Shown: positions 10,995-22,284 of the stretch, piece by piece | How positions within the stretch are numbered: the stretch's first letter is position 1 | Layout: every line of letters starts with the position of its first letter | Assembly (NCBI GenBank): GCA_020310875.1 | Contig: CM035422.1 | Span: forward strand, 54,685,673-54,749,672 | Direction: 5' to 3' | DNA: 64,000 nt | From: Ceratopteris richardii | Taxonomy: Eukaryota; Streptophyta; Polypodiopsida; Polypodiales; Pteridaceae | Notes under the pieces: generated by a model | Told to the model about the DNA's origin: nothing | The model's input: only the letters and a program-made list of their open reading frames with translations | The model's database searches: none | Made by a program: the position numbers and the translations under genes

Positions 10995-12409
10995 TGGGTG
11001 CTCCTTGCCCAAAAGAGAGCTAGCTTCTCGATTATGGAAGAACAGTGTGGTTAGCTTGTTAATCAATTATTCTGAAGAGAGAGTAAAGCATCAGAGTGAG
11101 TGTGAGGTTTCTATAAGAGTGGAGCAGACGAGAGCCAGCAGTAGTTTGGGAAAGAGGGCTTCTGTAGCCCTCCATCAGAGAGGTAAACATTGGGGAGGGA
11201 GTCTGGCCTTCTCAGGGAAAAACAGTCTGAAGGAGTATCAGGTCTGAGGAAGAGGAGGGTTTGTGCACAGATCGAGAGAGGGGGTGAAATACTCAGAATC
11301 AGGCGTTGCAGTTGCTTCCATTTTTTGGAACTTCGAGGGGATGAGAGAGAGCATCACAAAACAGTGACGAGAGGAGTGAGAGCATATTAAGCAAATATTG
11401 AAGGAAGGAAAGTGCACAATCTGAGGAAAGGTAGAGCTTGGTTGTCCTGGGGGGGTTTCTATTTCTTAAGGAGAACATTTAGTATGTGAAGAAGAAAACA
11501 AAGATAACAACCACGAAAGAGAAAGGTCCCTTACGAACAAAGGCATCATGGATATTCACCCCACTTGATCACATCTGGCAATTACAGTCCTGCAAATTTC
11601 GCATTTCGTATGTGCAGGTTCTAATGATTTCACTCACATTAACTTCCTTAATTTTGTTGTTGTATTATCTTATTGTGTGGGCATACATAATTAAGATCAG
11701 TGTCATTACTTTTTGCATTGGGGGAAATAGCTTGAAATGAAGCATTGATGCGTGCATACTGTTCAACGACTTCTAGTGCATATATATTATCTTACCCTCT
11801 TTCACGGGAGTGTCCAAGGATAAAAAGGCCATGCTCCTTGCTTGTTCAAAGAACTTCATAACTTATGTGAAAAAAATGTGTTTTTCTTTTCCTCCCGTAG
11901 TAACATGGACTATGTTACCTCTGAAGATCAAAGTGCAGAGGAGAAGATTAATGTCACTGTGTGGTTATTCATGTAGTTGTGTATGTATGTGATAGAGTAA
12001 TCTCAATGATTGGAAGGGGGAAAGAGAAGAGGTTGCAACGTTAATATCATAACGGGTGAAGTTGTATGTCTGGGAAGGTAAACCGGGTGAGCGAGCAAGG
12101 AGGGAAGTTTGAACTGAGCCTATAAATTAGGAGTGTAAATGGGAATGTGTGCTTGGAAAGTTTTGCTTGTACGCATGCACATGGGGACATAGAGGGGGTA
12201 GGTGGAATCCTTAGAGGAGTGTAAAGAAGGTGTTTGCGATAATAGGAAAAAAAATAAGGGCACTAGATAGGAACAACTCAAGCACAATAGCAAACAAAAG
12301 AAGAGAAATTAAATTTCGCTTCGAGAAGAAGAGGGAACTATCGATATTGAAGAGGGGGGAATTAGAAGGAAATTTTTTGTGAATACGCAAGGGATTATGA
12401 GGTGAAGTG

Positions 12410-13210
12410 TGAATGTATGTGTATGTGTCTGGTATGTCAGATTTTGATGGCACGAGTTGGTAAAAATGTGTGTTGGTAAGCTATGTGAATGTGATGACAA
12501 GGTGTGTGTGTGCTGGTAGGTTTGTGTGGGATTAAATGTGCATGTGTGTGGTGGTGTATGTGAGCATAGGTGGGTGCGTAAATACGAGTGTTTTCATAAA
12601 GGTGTGTTTTAATAAGGGTGTAGTGGTTGTATGTACATTCGAGTGGTTGTCTATGTACATATGCAAGTATTTGTGTCTGATGGTGGGAGTACGTGAGTGT
12701 CTAAACCTGAGGTTGTGCATAGTTGAATATTAGTGTGTGTGTGTATGCAGGTGTGCGTTTATGAAAAGTGTGTTTTCGTGAGCATATGATTGTGTGGGTG
12801 TGCATTTCAGTGAGTCCGTGTGGTTAAGTGAGAGTAAGTAAGGGAGTGAGGTTAGGAGTGTGTGAGTGAGTTTGTGTGCTTGGTCCGGTGTGTGAATTAG
12901 TGATAAATATGCAAGCAAAAGTATTTGTGTAGGATTATGTGATGTATGGTTGAGAGTTAGTGAATGAGCAAGTTGGAGCACCGGAGTGAGAGTGTCTAGT
13001 TGAAGGTGAATGTTTGATTGACTGCCTGTCTGAGGGTGTGCTGAGTGTGCATGTGCTTGATTTGTTATGTGTGTACGAGGAGAAGGGTGGAGTAAAGGAA
13101 GAGTCGGAGTAAAGGAGTGAATGTAGGTTGAGGATTGAATGTGCGTGTGTAAAGAACGAGGGTGTGAGAGAGTGAGCATGGTGTGAAAAGTGTGAAAGAT
13201 TATGTTCAAT
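12410..13210 (+). repeat. Degenerate TG/GTGAG-rich low-complexity tract
   Basis: About 800 bp with strong strand asymmetry: the plus strand is rich in T and G and nearly free of C runs. Short words such as GTGTGTG, GAGTGTG and GTGAGTG recur without a fixed period. It looks like an old, substituted TG microsatellite or a skewed retroelement leader rather than a satellite with a unit length. Confidence 0.6.
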
Positions 13211-13666
13211 AGAGGAAAGTAGAGAAGGAAAGGAGAAAAGCAAAAGGGAAGAGGAGATGTAAGGCTAGTGCTGAAATAGGCCTTGAAGAGTAGAGAGAAA
13301 AGTGAAGCTAGCAGCGAGGATGGGAGTAGTGGAAATAAAAGGTGGGTAGACTAGACTCAAGATAGGAAGAGAAAGGGAAAGAATTGGGATTGTGTGTGCC
13401 ATATGTGAGAAAGAGGCATAGCGAAATCCAAAAGTGGAAAAGAGAAATAGAAGGTGAAAAACAAGTGCAAAAGACAAGTGCATATAGAACCATAAACAAA
13501 GCTTTCATGTATCAAAGCGGGCAATAGGACCGAGATCAAGGTTGGGAAAGGACCAAGGAATAAGCTAACAAGGTCAGGAACGTGAACCACATTAGTCAAA
13601 TTGTGGCTTGCGGATAAAATAAATCTAACAAGTTACGAGAAATTGCATAGAGATAGCTAGATATAG

Positions 13667-15144
13667 GTGCAATCATTTGCACATTTTACGGGCTTAAGAC
13701 CTTATCCAAGGCCACAATGGCAAAAGCAAGGTAGGATGATCAGACCCTATCAGGTGGCCAAGTGCATGAAAAACTAGTATGAGGGTTACTCAGATCGTCA
13801 TGCACATGCTGTTCAGTTCAGATAGTTGATTAAGGTTGAAGAGGTAGAGGACTATAAAGTTCAAATTGAAGCTTTTAGCCTAACTTTAACTAGTCCACCA
13901 TGGTCTTGGTTTATCCCATTGAGAAAGAAAATGTACTATGACATAGAGCCATTTCTTGAAGCCTTTATAGGGGAGTTTTCCAAAACTTGAATCAACCATA
14001 GTACAATAACTTTGATACATAGTTTCAAGCAACAAAAAGATGAAAATGTGAGAGAGGCTGCTAGAAGATTTAAGAAATACATTGATAGGTTTCCAAAAGA
14101 TGAAGTACCTTCAATGGCTAGGCAAGTTTCTTTGTTCATAGAGGGATTGAGAAGTGCACAATTGAGAAATCTGGTATATTATAGAAGATGTCCTGACCTA
14201 GGAGCCTGTTTCAAAGAGGCCATAGATCTAGAGGATAACATGGGACAAGATATGATGGCATTTGACCAGCCAAGATCATATGAAGATAGGATACCTCCAA
14301 CAGAAGAATTAGCAAAAGCTATTGCAAAAGCCTAAGAAGCTAGCACAAAAGCAAATTTGGTAAACACAAGACTTACACCAAACAAGAAATGTTTCAATTG
14401 TGGGGAAAACCATCAAACATATCAATGCCCTTACCAAAAACCTCAACATTTGCAAGACAAGAAAACACTTAAATAGTGTACCCTAGAGAGAAAATGGATA
14501 AATCACACTAGGGATGACTGTTTCTATAACAAGCAACCTGTCAAAGAGAAGGAGTATACAAACCACTACAATCCACAAAGAGAATTAGGGTTTGTTGAAC
14601 AACCTAGACCTGTGTTAGGACAACAACCACCATTACCAACAAATGTAGTGCTGGTAAAATACACTCCTGTAGAAGAAGAAAATCCAAGACCTAGACCAAC
14701 TTACAAAGATGAATATCACTCTTCTCAGGGATATCAGGAAGTATGGGAAGATAGTGATTTAAGAGAACCAGACTTATAAGCCTTAGACTTGGTTAATGGA
14801 AGAATTGAAATGGACACAACTACATTCATGTATATAACTAATAATTATATGTCCAATCAGAGATCCCAATTTAAGGGTACTCAAAAGATATCCTGTTATA
14901 GATGTGGGGCAGAACACTTCATTCGGGATTGTCCACAACCTCCAACATTGAGAGTAGAAGGAGCTTTTTGTAAGGATTGTGGTAAGGAGCATCTAATTAA
15001 AGACTGTCCAAGAAATCCCCAGAAACAACAGAGCACATCTAATAACATACCATTAAAAGCAGTACATATAATGGAACAAGAAGACTTGAGTGGAAGTGAG
15101 CCAATAGCATTACATGCAATAATTAGAGCTCAGGCCAAGGAGTA
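13667..15144 (+). pseudogene. Ty3/gypsy gag, broken by stops only
   Basis: A single frame stays open from 13667 with nonsense codons (for example 13766-13768, 13823-13825, 13988-13990, 14333-14335, and 14476 and 14777 regions) but no frameshift. It encodes a retrotransposon capsid: RPYQVAKCMKN, YEGYSDRHAHAVQF, then ENVREAARRFKKYIDRFPKD and MARQVSLFIEGL. Three zinc knuckles of form CX2CX3HX4C follow: CFNCGENHQTYQC (about 14392), CYRCGAEHFIRDC (about 14894) and CKDCGKEHLIKDC (about 14970). Capsid and nucleocapsid would package the element RNA. The frame begins right after a TAG at 13664-13666, so the true start is not seen. Several stops look like Trp or Gln codons altered by C-to-T or G-to-A change. 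Confidence 0.82.
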
Positions 15145-15565
15145 GGGCATGATACTTGACACACATTCTTTGGACAACAACAAAAACCTATCTCCAAAGG
15201 AGAGGAAAAATAGATAGAAGGGTAGATGGGAGAGAAAGACCAAAGCAGGAAAAACTATAACACCAGATGATGAACCAGTTGAGAATTCAAACTCTAGAAA
15301 ACATCTAAACAAAGATAAAATAGGAAAAGGTAAGAACTCAAAGTGCTTGAACACCTTGATGGAAGCTTATAAGGGTAGTATAGAAGAAGGAACAAACCCT
15401 ACAGATCATATTACAGCCTATCCTATGCTAGATATTGAGGAAGAGAGAATGCAGAGGTCCAAACGAATTATTAGAGAACCTCAACATAATCTGGAACATA
15501 TTGAAAATCAAATGGAGACATTTGTTTTCAAATTCACAACCACACAGGAAAGATTTAGGAAGTAA
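15145..15565 (+). pseudogene. Gypsy Gag-Pol linker, charged
   Basis: The gag frame continues past TAG 15142-15144 into a lysine- and glutamate-rich segment ending at 15565, with a further stop near 15214. It includes GSIEEGTNPTDHITAYPMLD and RSKRIIREPQHNLEHIENQM. No known domain is visible. It probably links nucleocapsid to protease. The frame then changes before the protease at about 15690. Confidence 0.6.
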
Positions 15566-15689
15566 TGAGAAGTCAAGGAAGGAGGAAGACACTACAAAAC
15601 CTTGTGTAACACTTCAATTCAATCTAGCTCAACATTGAAAAATCCAATGTCAAACAACATGGAAGGATTTAGTAAAGCAAAACCCACAG

Positions 15690-16137
15690 TTGCATCACAA
15701 CATGACTAATTGGGTAGGAAACTCACATTGGAAACATAAAAAACCTCAGGATATAGAAGAGTTGATGTACATACCTATTGACAGGATAGGAGGCTATTGT
15801 GAAGGTGAGGAAGGAAACTCAATTTTGAAGGTACAATACGGTGATAATTATGCAAATGAAATCCTAGATAGTGGATCATGAGTGGCAATCATGACAAAAG
15901 AAACTTGGAAAAAATGGGGGCAAACAAATTGACATCTACCAAGATGAGACTACAACTTGCAAATGGTCACATAGAAGAACCTCTAGGAATTTGGGAAAAA
16001 GTTATTGTGGAAATATGTGGAATATAAATAGAGGATACCTTTGCCATAGTTGAATTCCCAAAACCAACCTCCTATGAAAGTGTCCTAGGAAGACCTTTCG
16101 TGGGGCAGATGCAAATAGTTCAAGATTGGGGTAGAGA
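15690..16137 (+). pseudogene. Gypsy aspartic protease, broken
   Basis: The frame from 15690 gives DIEELMYIPIDRIGGYCEG and then the active-site motif EILDSGS, followed at once by a TGA where the family usually continues with hydrophobic residues. VAIMTKETWKKWG follows. In another frame the downstream parts of a retropepsin appear: MRLQLANGHIEEPLG and VLGRPFVGQMQIVQDWG, the last a typical end of plant gypsy proteases. The enzyme would cut Gag-Pol during particle maturation. A stop, a frameshift near 15930 and a stop near 16026 make it inactive. Confidence 0.75.
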
Positions 16138-17536
16138 TTGTTTATACCTCCAAAGCCAAGGGAGAATCACCAAAGTAAGCTTGAAAATGGACAATTTTGT
16201 GACATACCTCCTCAAGAGTGGTTTAAAGTACATCAAAACCATGAGTCAAGTGAGGAATCTGGAAATGAGAATCAAAGTGATGAGGAGTCACCACTTTGGA
16301 AGTGCACTGCTATGAGACGTAAAAGTTACAAAAAAGTTTTGTTGAATAGAGAAGACTATAAGGAAGAAAGGAAGGTTGATGATGAGAGCTATATTCCACA
16401 AAACTTTTATGATGAGGAGTTTGAGCCCTATGGTTGGAATCAAATATTGTCTACATTAGATGTAGCGAACAATGAATATGTGGGAATCAAATTTCAAGAT
16501 GAAGAGGGATATGATGTATTTCATGTAGGAGTAAGAATGGTGAGTGCATCACAGTTGGAAAACTCTCAAAGTGAACCGTCGCTCCAAGTTTGTGACAAAA
16601 CTCAATTCTTAGAAGGAATACATACTCAAGATGCCATAAAAGATAAAATCTCAAAAATCTACAAAAAATGTGTACATAAGGAAATCACTGAAGATCCATA
16701 ACTTGAAAAGAGTAAGAAAATGAAGGAACATGAGAAAACTAGAGAAGAAGAATAAAAATTTGATGTACCTTCAAATTTTAAAACTTATGAGGTGCAGGAT
16801 AGAATACTTCTTAAGATGAAACCTAAAAAGGCCAAAAAGAAAGGAAAATCTTATGAGATTGAGGAACAGACAAAAAAGAGGGTAATCACTCAAGAGGAGG
16901 GAGAAGAAAGGCATATTGTCATAGCAGATGACATGAAAAATCAAGAAGAGCAAGCATTGGTCAAACTAGCTAAAGAGTATAGGGATGTGTTTGCATACAG
17001 TTATAAGGATTTGAAAGGTATAAATCCAAAAATTTGTGAACACAAGATTCCTATCACTCCAGATGCAAAACCTAGCAAACAGAGACACTATACGTTTAAT
17101 GATAAATACTCTACCAAGATAAAGGAGGAGATTGATAAATTATTGGCTGCCAATTTCATTTATGAAATTGAGTATGCTGAATGGATATCTCCTATAGTTG
17201 TTGTTCCCAAGAAGAATGGAAAACTTAGGGTTTGTATTAACTTCAAAGAAGTTAATGCAAAAACTATAAGGGATATCTACCCATTGCCAATAACTAATCA
17301 TCTCTTAGAAAGAGTAGCTGGATGGGAGGTTTACAATTTGTTAGATGGATTTTTTGGAGATAACCAAGTTCCTATTGCTTTGGAAGATCAACATAAGACA
17401 GAATTTTCCACTGAATGGGGAATATATGCATTTAGGGTGATGCCTTTTGGGTTAACCAATGCACCAACCACATTTCAAAGGTTAATGTGTCATGTGTTCA
17501 AAGATTTTCTTGGAACCATGATGGATATTTAAGTAG
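16138..17536 (+). pseudogene. Gypsy acidic spacer and reverse transcriptase, broken
   Basis: One frame runs from 16138 to the stop at 17530. The first ~210 residues are an acidic linker (ESSEESGNENQSDEESP) without a known domain. RT follows from about 16950: EYRDVFAYSYKDLKGI, EWISPIVVVPKKNGKLRVC, INFKEVNAKTIRDIYPLPI, LLDGFFGDNQV and AFRVMPFGLTNAPTTFQRLM. The catalytic YVDD-type motif is hit directly: the frame reads MDI, stop (TAA), VDDL, so the tyrosine position is a nonsense codon. Earlier stops lie near 16699 and 16753. RT would copy element RNA into DNA; this copy cannot. Confidence 0.88.
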
Positions 17537-18456
17537 ATGATCTAATTTAAATCCTGAAAAATGTGTCTTGTTTGTCAGGCAAGAAAGAATGTTAGGCCAC
17601 ATAGTCTCCAAAAATGGGATCTCCACTGATGAGAGTAAAATTAAAGCTATTGTGAACCTACCAAAGCCAACAATGTGAAGGAACTCTAGACCTTCATGGG
17701 TCACTACAAATACTATAGGAAATTTGTGCATAAATTTGTAGATATTGCAAAACCTTTTTTATGCACTAATTTCAAAGTTTGAATGGACACAAGAATGTGA
17801 CAAAGCCTTTGAAACCCTAATAACTTGCTTGGTTACAACAACCATTTTGAAAACCCCACAATGGTATCAATTTTTCATGTCCATGTTGATGCCTCTAATT
17901 TTGCATTCGCATGTGTGCTTGCACAACCTATTGAAGGAAGCAAGTTGGATTTCCAATTGCATATGCTAGTAGGCAATTGAACCAAGCTGAGAAGAATTAT
18001 ACAACCACTTAGAGGGAGGGATAAGGAATGGTATTTGCTGTAAAAAAGCATAGGCATTAGCTTCTAGCCAACAAGTTCAACTTTTTTGTGGATCACCAAG
18101 CACTATTATACTTGGTGAATAAACCTTGTCACACAGGAAGAATAGTGAGATGGTTCTTACTTCTCATGGAGTTTGATTTTGAAGTAGTAGTGAGGCAAGG
18201 GAAAAAACATATGAGAGCAGACCATTTGTCTAGGATACAAACCAAAGAACAGGATTCTCCTATAGATGATGAGTTGCCAGATGCATACCTATTCAAGATA
18301 GAAAGCGTTCCCAGTTGGGTAATAACATTAGTACCTTTGTTAACTATTGGACCTTGTAGGACAGCTAATAGCACAACACATCTTCAACTACAAAGTAGAA
18401 GTTTTGTGTTACTTGCTGGACACTTATATCATGTGAATCACATTGGTATTTTGTAG
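17537..18456 (+). pseudogene. Gypsy RT C-terminus and RNase H, heavily broken
   Basis: After the YVDD stop, fragments of RT thumb and RNase H appear in shifting frames: a segment reading like HVHVDASNFAFACVLAQP near 17876-17930, then 18088-18456 with DHQALLYLVNKPCHTGRIVR and RQGKKHMRADHLSRIQTKEQ, the conserved end of gypsy RNase H. Several short deletions and stops separate these pieces. Confidence 0.75.
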
Positions 18457-18561
18457 TACTATACACCAGAAGAGGAGCAAAAAAGTTATCTAGAGAAGGC
18501 TCACTATTGGAATCCATGTACACAAGCTTCCAGGTTATTCACTCTACATAACTCATCCAGA

Positions 18562-19742
18562 ATGTGTGTCCATTGGCCTACAAAGACACAGGATGTGGAA
18601 AGATATATTTCTAAATGTCCAAAGTGTCAACATCTGGACCATATGGACATTGGGACTCTGTATTGGTTTCAAAAAAATCCTGATTGGAGTACACATATAG
18701 TTGAGGAATTGAGACAACCACAAACATTTGAAATTATGAAACTTAATACAGATTCCAGAAACTTGGAGGAAATAACCAAGGAATTTCAGATCATAGGAGA
18801 CCAGTTGTACAAGAAGGGTGTATATGGATATTTGAGAATTTGTGTCCTTGAGGAAAAATATATAGAAATGTTAGAAATGGCCCATTCAAGAGTGGCAGAA
18901 GGTCACTTTTCAAGTGAGAGAACTGCTAAACTAATCCTATACTCTAGATTTTGGTGGTCAACTCTTTTTCCAGATGCCAGAACATTTGTAAAAAGGTGTA
19001 GCATATGTCAAAAAGCAAGTCAACATGGTAGAAGAGATGACATGCCATTGACACCATTAATTTTTGCTAGAGCTTTTAGTAAATGGGGATTAGACTTCAT
19101 TGGACCAATACATCTTCTAGCTAAAAATTCTCATGCATAATACATCATTCTAGACACTGATTATCTCATTAAGTGAGCAAAAGCAAGGGCTACAAGGAAA
19201 AATGATGCTCATACTACAACAAAATTTCTTCATGAGAATATAATCACCAGATTTGGATTACTAATTGAATTGGTAAGTGAAGGGTCAACTCATTTCCTTA
19301 ACCAGGTTATTGAGAACATCACTGATCATTTTATGATTATTCATGGAAGATCATCCCCTTATCATCCTCAAGCAAATGGATTGGCAAAAAGCACAAACAA
19401 AGTACTTTGTACTATATTGTCAAAACTTGTAAATCCAAATAGAACTAATTGGGATCTGCAACTCCATCATGTTCTATGGGCTTATATAGTGGCATACAAA
19501 ACTGCTATTGGTACAACACCCTTTAATTTGATGTAGGATAAAATGTTGTTTTGCTATTAGAATTTCTCATACCTACACTGAAGGTGGGAAATCAACTAAA
19601 ATGGTCGGGACATGAGTTGTCAGAAAGATTTTTGGAGTTAGAGAAGTTAGGAGCTTCAAGATTTCAAGTAGTCTTGAGCATCTATGCAAATAAAAAGAGG
19701 CAGAAGACATATCATGACATTCATATTAGAGATAAAATATAA
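18562..19742 (+). pseudogene. Gypsy integrase, catalytic residues lost
   Basis: The zinc-binding HHCC module spans about 18850-19020 (MAHSRVAEGHF and FVKRCSICQKAS). The core starts with KWGLDFIGPIHLL, keeping the first Asp, but the second catalytic position reads VSEGSTHF, where SDxG is expected, and the third reads PQANGLAKSTNKV with Lys in place of Glu. A stop at 19138-19140 and another near 19174 split the core. The C-terminal part (19551-19742) has LSERFLELEKLGASRFQ and frameshifts relative to the core. The enzyme would insert the element DNA into the genome. Loss of two of three catalytic acids shows long neutral decay. Confidence 0.85.
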
Positions 19743-20158
19743 AGATAAAGGAAAAGAAGAGAAAAGAAAAAAACAAAAGAAAACGTCTAGTCAAAATTCA
19801 TGATGAGTAAAAGATACATTAACCCCCTTGTAGTCAGTAGCATGTAGTGGGCAAAGTGGTGAGTTAAGAAGGAGGCACAAAATTCTTCACATGCTCATTG
19901 GTTATAAACATGGAGTGGGAGCATGTTCTAAACAAGGAGAGAAAGAGGCAAGAGCTCCCAGTAGTCGGATCTAGTCATTTTTGTCATTTTGTCTTCCCTT
20001 AGACTCCTTCCAGCCGCACGTTAGTTTGTACATAGCTCTGTTGTGGAGCTCATATCTTATTGTATATGTAACCATTTATTGTGTTTAAACAATCATTGGA
20101 AATCTTATTGCCTGCAAATTATAAATATCAAATATCTCCTTCAAAGCTTTTATATTCT
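19743..20158. other. Stretch after gypsy integrase, no gene
   Basis: This should contain the polypurine tract and the start of the gypsy 3' LTR. A purine-rich AAGAAGGAGGCAC lies near 19869, but no TG...CA pair or second LTR copy was found, so no boundary is claimed. Confidence 0.35.
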
Positions 20159-20690
20159 GTGAGATATTAGTGAAAGAGTGAAGTGTAGTTTTTTAGTATA
20201 CCTGTGTAGACAGGTAGTCTATTTTGTTTGGTTATGTTTCCCAAACACAACATATCCAAATTGCATGATTTTTGTCTTGTTGGAAAGCTCTTGGCATCTA
20301 CTTTCAGTGTCACAAATATCGCATTCAGAAGATTTATAGTCTATGAGACATCTATCAAAGAGTGAAGTCCAATTTTATAGTGTACTTATGTGTGTAGGTG
20401 GTCTATTTTGATCAGTTGCGTTTCCTGACCAAAACCCATTCAAATTACTTGTTTTTTAGCTTGTTGGAAATCTATTTGTGTCTACTTTCTCTATACCAAA
20501 TATCGCTCTCAAAGAATATATATTCAGAGAGTTATCAGTCCACGAGTGAAGTTCAGTTCTTCAGCATACTTGTGTGGACAGGTAGTTTATCTTTGTCAGT
20601 TGCATCTCATAATCAAAACTTGTCCAAATTAAGTTATTTATAGCTTGTTAGAAAGCTCTCTTTTTCTACTTTGATTGACTAAAGGAACAA
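20159..20690. repeat. ~180-bp tandem repeat, three diverged copies
   Basis: Three successive units start near 20159, 20338 and 20522. Each carries a GAGTGAAGT-type word, a GTGTA(G)ACAGGTAGT-like word, a segment like TCAGTTGCGTTTC, CCAAATT and then a word near TTGTTGGAAAGCTCT. Units differ by many substitutions. The array lies between the gypsy remnant and a copia 3' end; which element it belongs to is unclear. Confidence 0.75.
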
Positions 20691-20814
20691 GTCCATTTGA
20701 CTTTTGTATTGAGAGCACCAAGTTATCTAAGGTGGAGCTGTTTGTCCAAGTGTTGGACATACAAGGGTTCACTACACATTTTCATTGTGCATAGGAGAAC
20801 TCATTCTCCATAGT

Positions 20815-20826
20815 TGGTATCATAGC
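20815..20826 (+). promoter_or_regulatory. Primer-binding-site-like sequence
   Basis: TGGTATCATAGC matches the TGGTATCAGAGC primer-binding site of the other elements here (complementary to initiator tRNA-Met) except at one base. It sits only about 65 bp before RNase H coding sequence, so either most of an element is deleted between them or the match is accidental. Confidence 0.4.
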
Positions 20827-20879
20827 AAACTTGGTGCTGAAGCTTCATCAACAGAGCTGGAGATAAAGCAAAGCAAAAG

Positions 20880-21140
20880 AGGAACTATAGTGCCAAACCT
20901 CACATATTTGGAGATAATGTAAGTTCCATGCATCTAGCAGCAAACCCTATTTTCCATGCAAGAACCAAAGACATAGAGGTGCATTACCACTTCATCAGGG
21001 AGAAGCTCATGGCAAAGGAGATGGATATTTATTTTGTTCCAACTGAAAAGCAAGTATTAGATATGATGAAGAAGGCACTTGATGGAATAAAGCTTTGTAG
21101 ATTCAAAGCTATGGTAGGTATTCAACCTATCAGAGACTGA
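20880..21140 (+). pseudogene. Copia RNase H C-terminal fragment
   Basis: About 85 codons of copia RNase H end in TGA at 21138-21140: PHIFGDNVSSMHLAANPIFH, then HYHFIREKLMAKEMDIYFVP and DGIKLCRFKAMVGIQPI. This matches the same segment of D and E (IFGDNMSSIHLAANPIFHAR in D), but the family differs. No gag, integrase or RT is attached on the left. The fragment is followed by a polypurine tract and an LTR, so it is the 3' end of an element that lost its interior. Confidence 0.85.
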
Positions 21141-21159
21141 AGACTCGAGCATACTTTAG

Positions 21160-21660
21160 CTTGAGGGGGAGTTGTTGGAACATCAAGTTTACACTATGCT
21201 TGAGGTGGATTTGATCTACATCAAAGGTTATCGCATCGAAAGAATATCCGTTGGAGAGTTCTTTTTCTTATGCTCACTTATTGTATTAAAAAAAAAATTT
21301 CATGGATCTTTTACCATTGTAAAATCCTTGAGATTTAAGCATGTAAAAGTAGAAAAAGAGAGCAGAAAGCCCATGAATTTTTGGTGGTTGAGTTGCATTC
21401 AATCAAGCAATCAATCATCTAAAAGTAGATCAAACTAGATCTTCACTTTTCCTAGATTGTAGGAAAGTGAATTGATTCCCTCCAACAACCATCCCCACCT
21501 TCATTTGAATTCAAAATCCATTTATAGAACTCGTGGAGCATGTCTAGAGTCTATATAAAGACCTGAAATCACTTGTACAATACATGGAAGAAATATACAT
21601 ACACTTGTGACTATCATTATCTTGCTCCTTCAATTTTTTGCATCATCTTCTTCGCCAACA
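21160..21660 (+). mobile_element. Polypurine tract and complete 3' LTR, 488 bp
   Basis: CTTGAGGGGGAGT at 21160-21172 is a polypurine tract, and the LTR runs from TGTTGG at 21173 to CCAACA at 21660, a perfect 6-bp terminal inverted repeat. CTATATAAAG at 21551-21560 is a good TATA box about 110 bp before the right end. No matching 5' LTR is in the window, so a target duplication cannot be tested. Confidence 0.85.
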
Positions 21661-22284
21661 GTAATCTTGTAGAGGCTGCTGCTCTCTCTCCAGAGCTTGA
21701 CATTTTATGCGAGATGGCTCATTGGAAAGGTATTACTGTCTAGTTTATGCTTATACAGTTTCATAGCATTTGGTCGAGTAGATGGAGCAAAATTGCAGTT
21801 TTTTTATCTCAGGGTCAATCTCTATGTATTCCTGAAAAATAGGAGGTACCATCGTTGAGTATCTAATTCATTAGCAGATTTTACTTATTCCTTATAATTT
21901 TGTGCATTATATACACTCAACCTTATGTGTATCACTCTCATAAATATATCGTCTCTAATTGTAATCATGTTGGTCGCTATGGGCATTTGAAGTTCATTGT
22001 CTCTTCCATAGATAGTAAGTTTTTTGAGCTAGTTGACATGCGAACCTATCTGTTTTGTATCGACTCCTTGTCCTTGATGCTCCAAAGTACATAGTGCATT
22101 TCTTTGCGCTTATTGCATGCCTATACTTTCTATTTGAGTCTCCATAAGCTCAAGGGCTGGTCTTGTGCTGTTTGGCTGGACCAAACTTCATCGCTTCGAA
22201 ACTCACTTTTCTACCTCCTACAAGCTTCTCCAAGTTCTTTCAAAAACGGACATATTTCAACTCAAGGAAGTCACAGGGGAGGAT
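21661..22284. other. No gene recognised
   Basis: A 620-bp stretch between the copia LTR and the decayed coiled-coil ORF. Short ORFs at 21900-22094 and 22104-22286 have no family features. It may hold the upstream part of the next ORF or remnant gypsy sequence. Confidence 0.4.

Larger units (their letters stand above)
10642..13660. other. Non-coding stretch: C/T-rich, then mixed, then TG-rich
   Basis: About 10700-10985 is pyrimidine-rich with repeated CTCCACTCCTCTGCC-like words. A TATA-like site follows at 10988-10994. From 11010 to 12400 I see no gene. From about 12410 to 13210 the plus strand is full of TGTG, GTGAG and GAGTG words. ORFs on the minus strand here are rich in His, Thr and Ser because of this composition. 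The whole region could be LTR and leader of the gypsy element that starts coding at about 13667, but no paired LTR was found. Confidence 0.45.

Noticed and set aside
12730..13243. His/Thr/Ser-rich minus-strand ORFs of up to 159 codons
   Set aside because: The composition is dictated by the TG-rich tract; there are no domain features and the frames overlap each other.
14783..14992. Minus-strand ORFs opposite gypsy and copia coding sequence (also 30947-31246, 43095-43353, 46572-46811)
   Set aside because: They are antisense shadows of clearly identified gag-pol frames.
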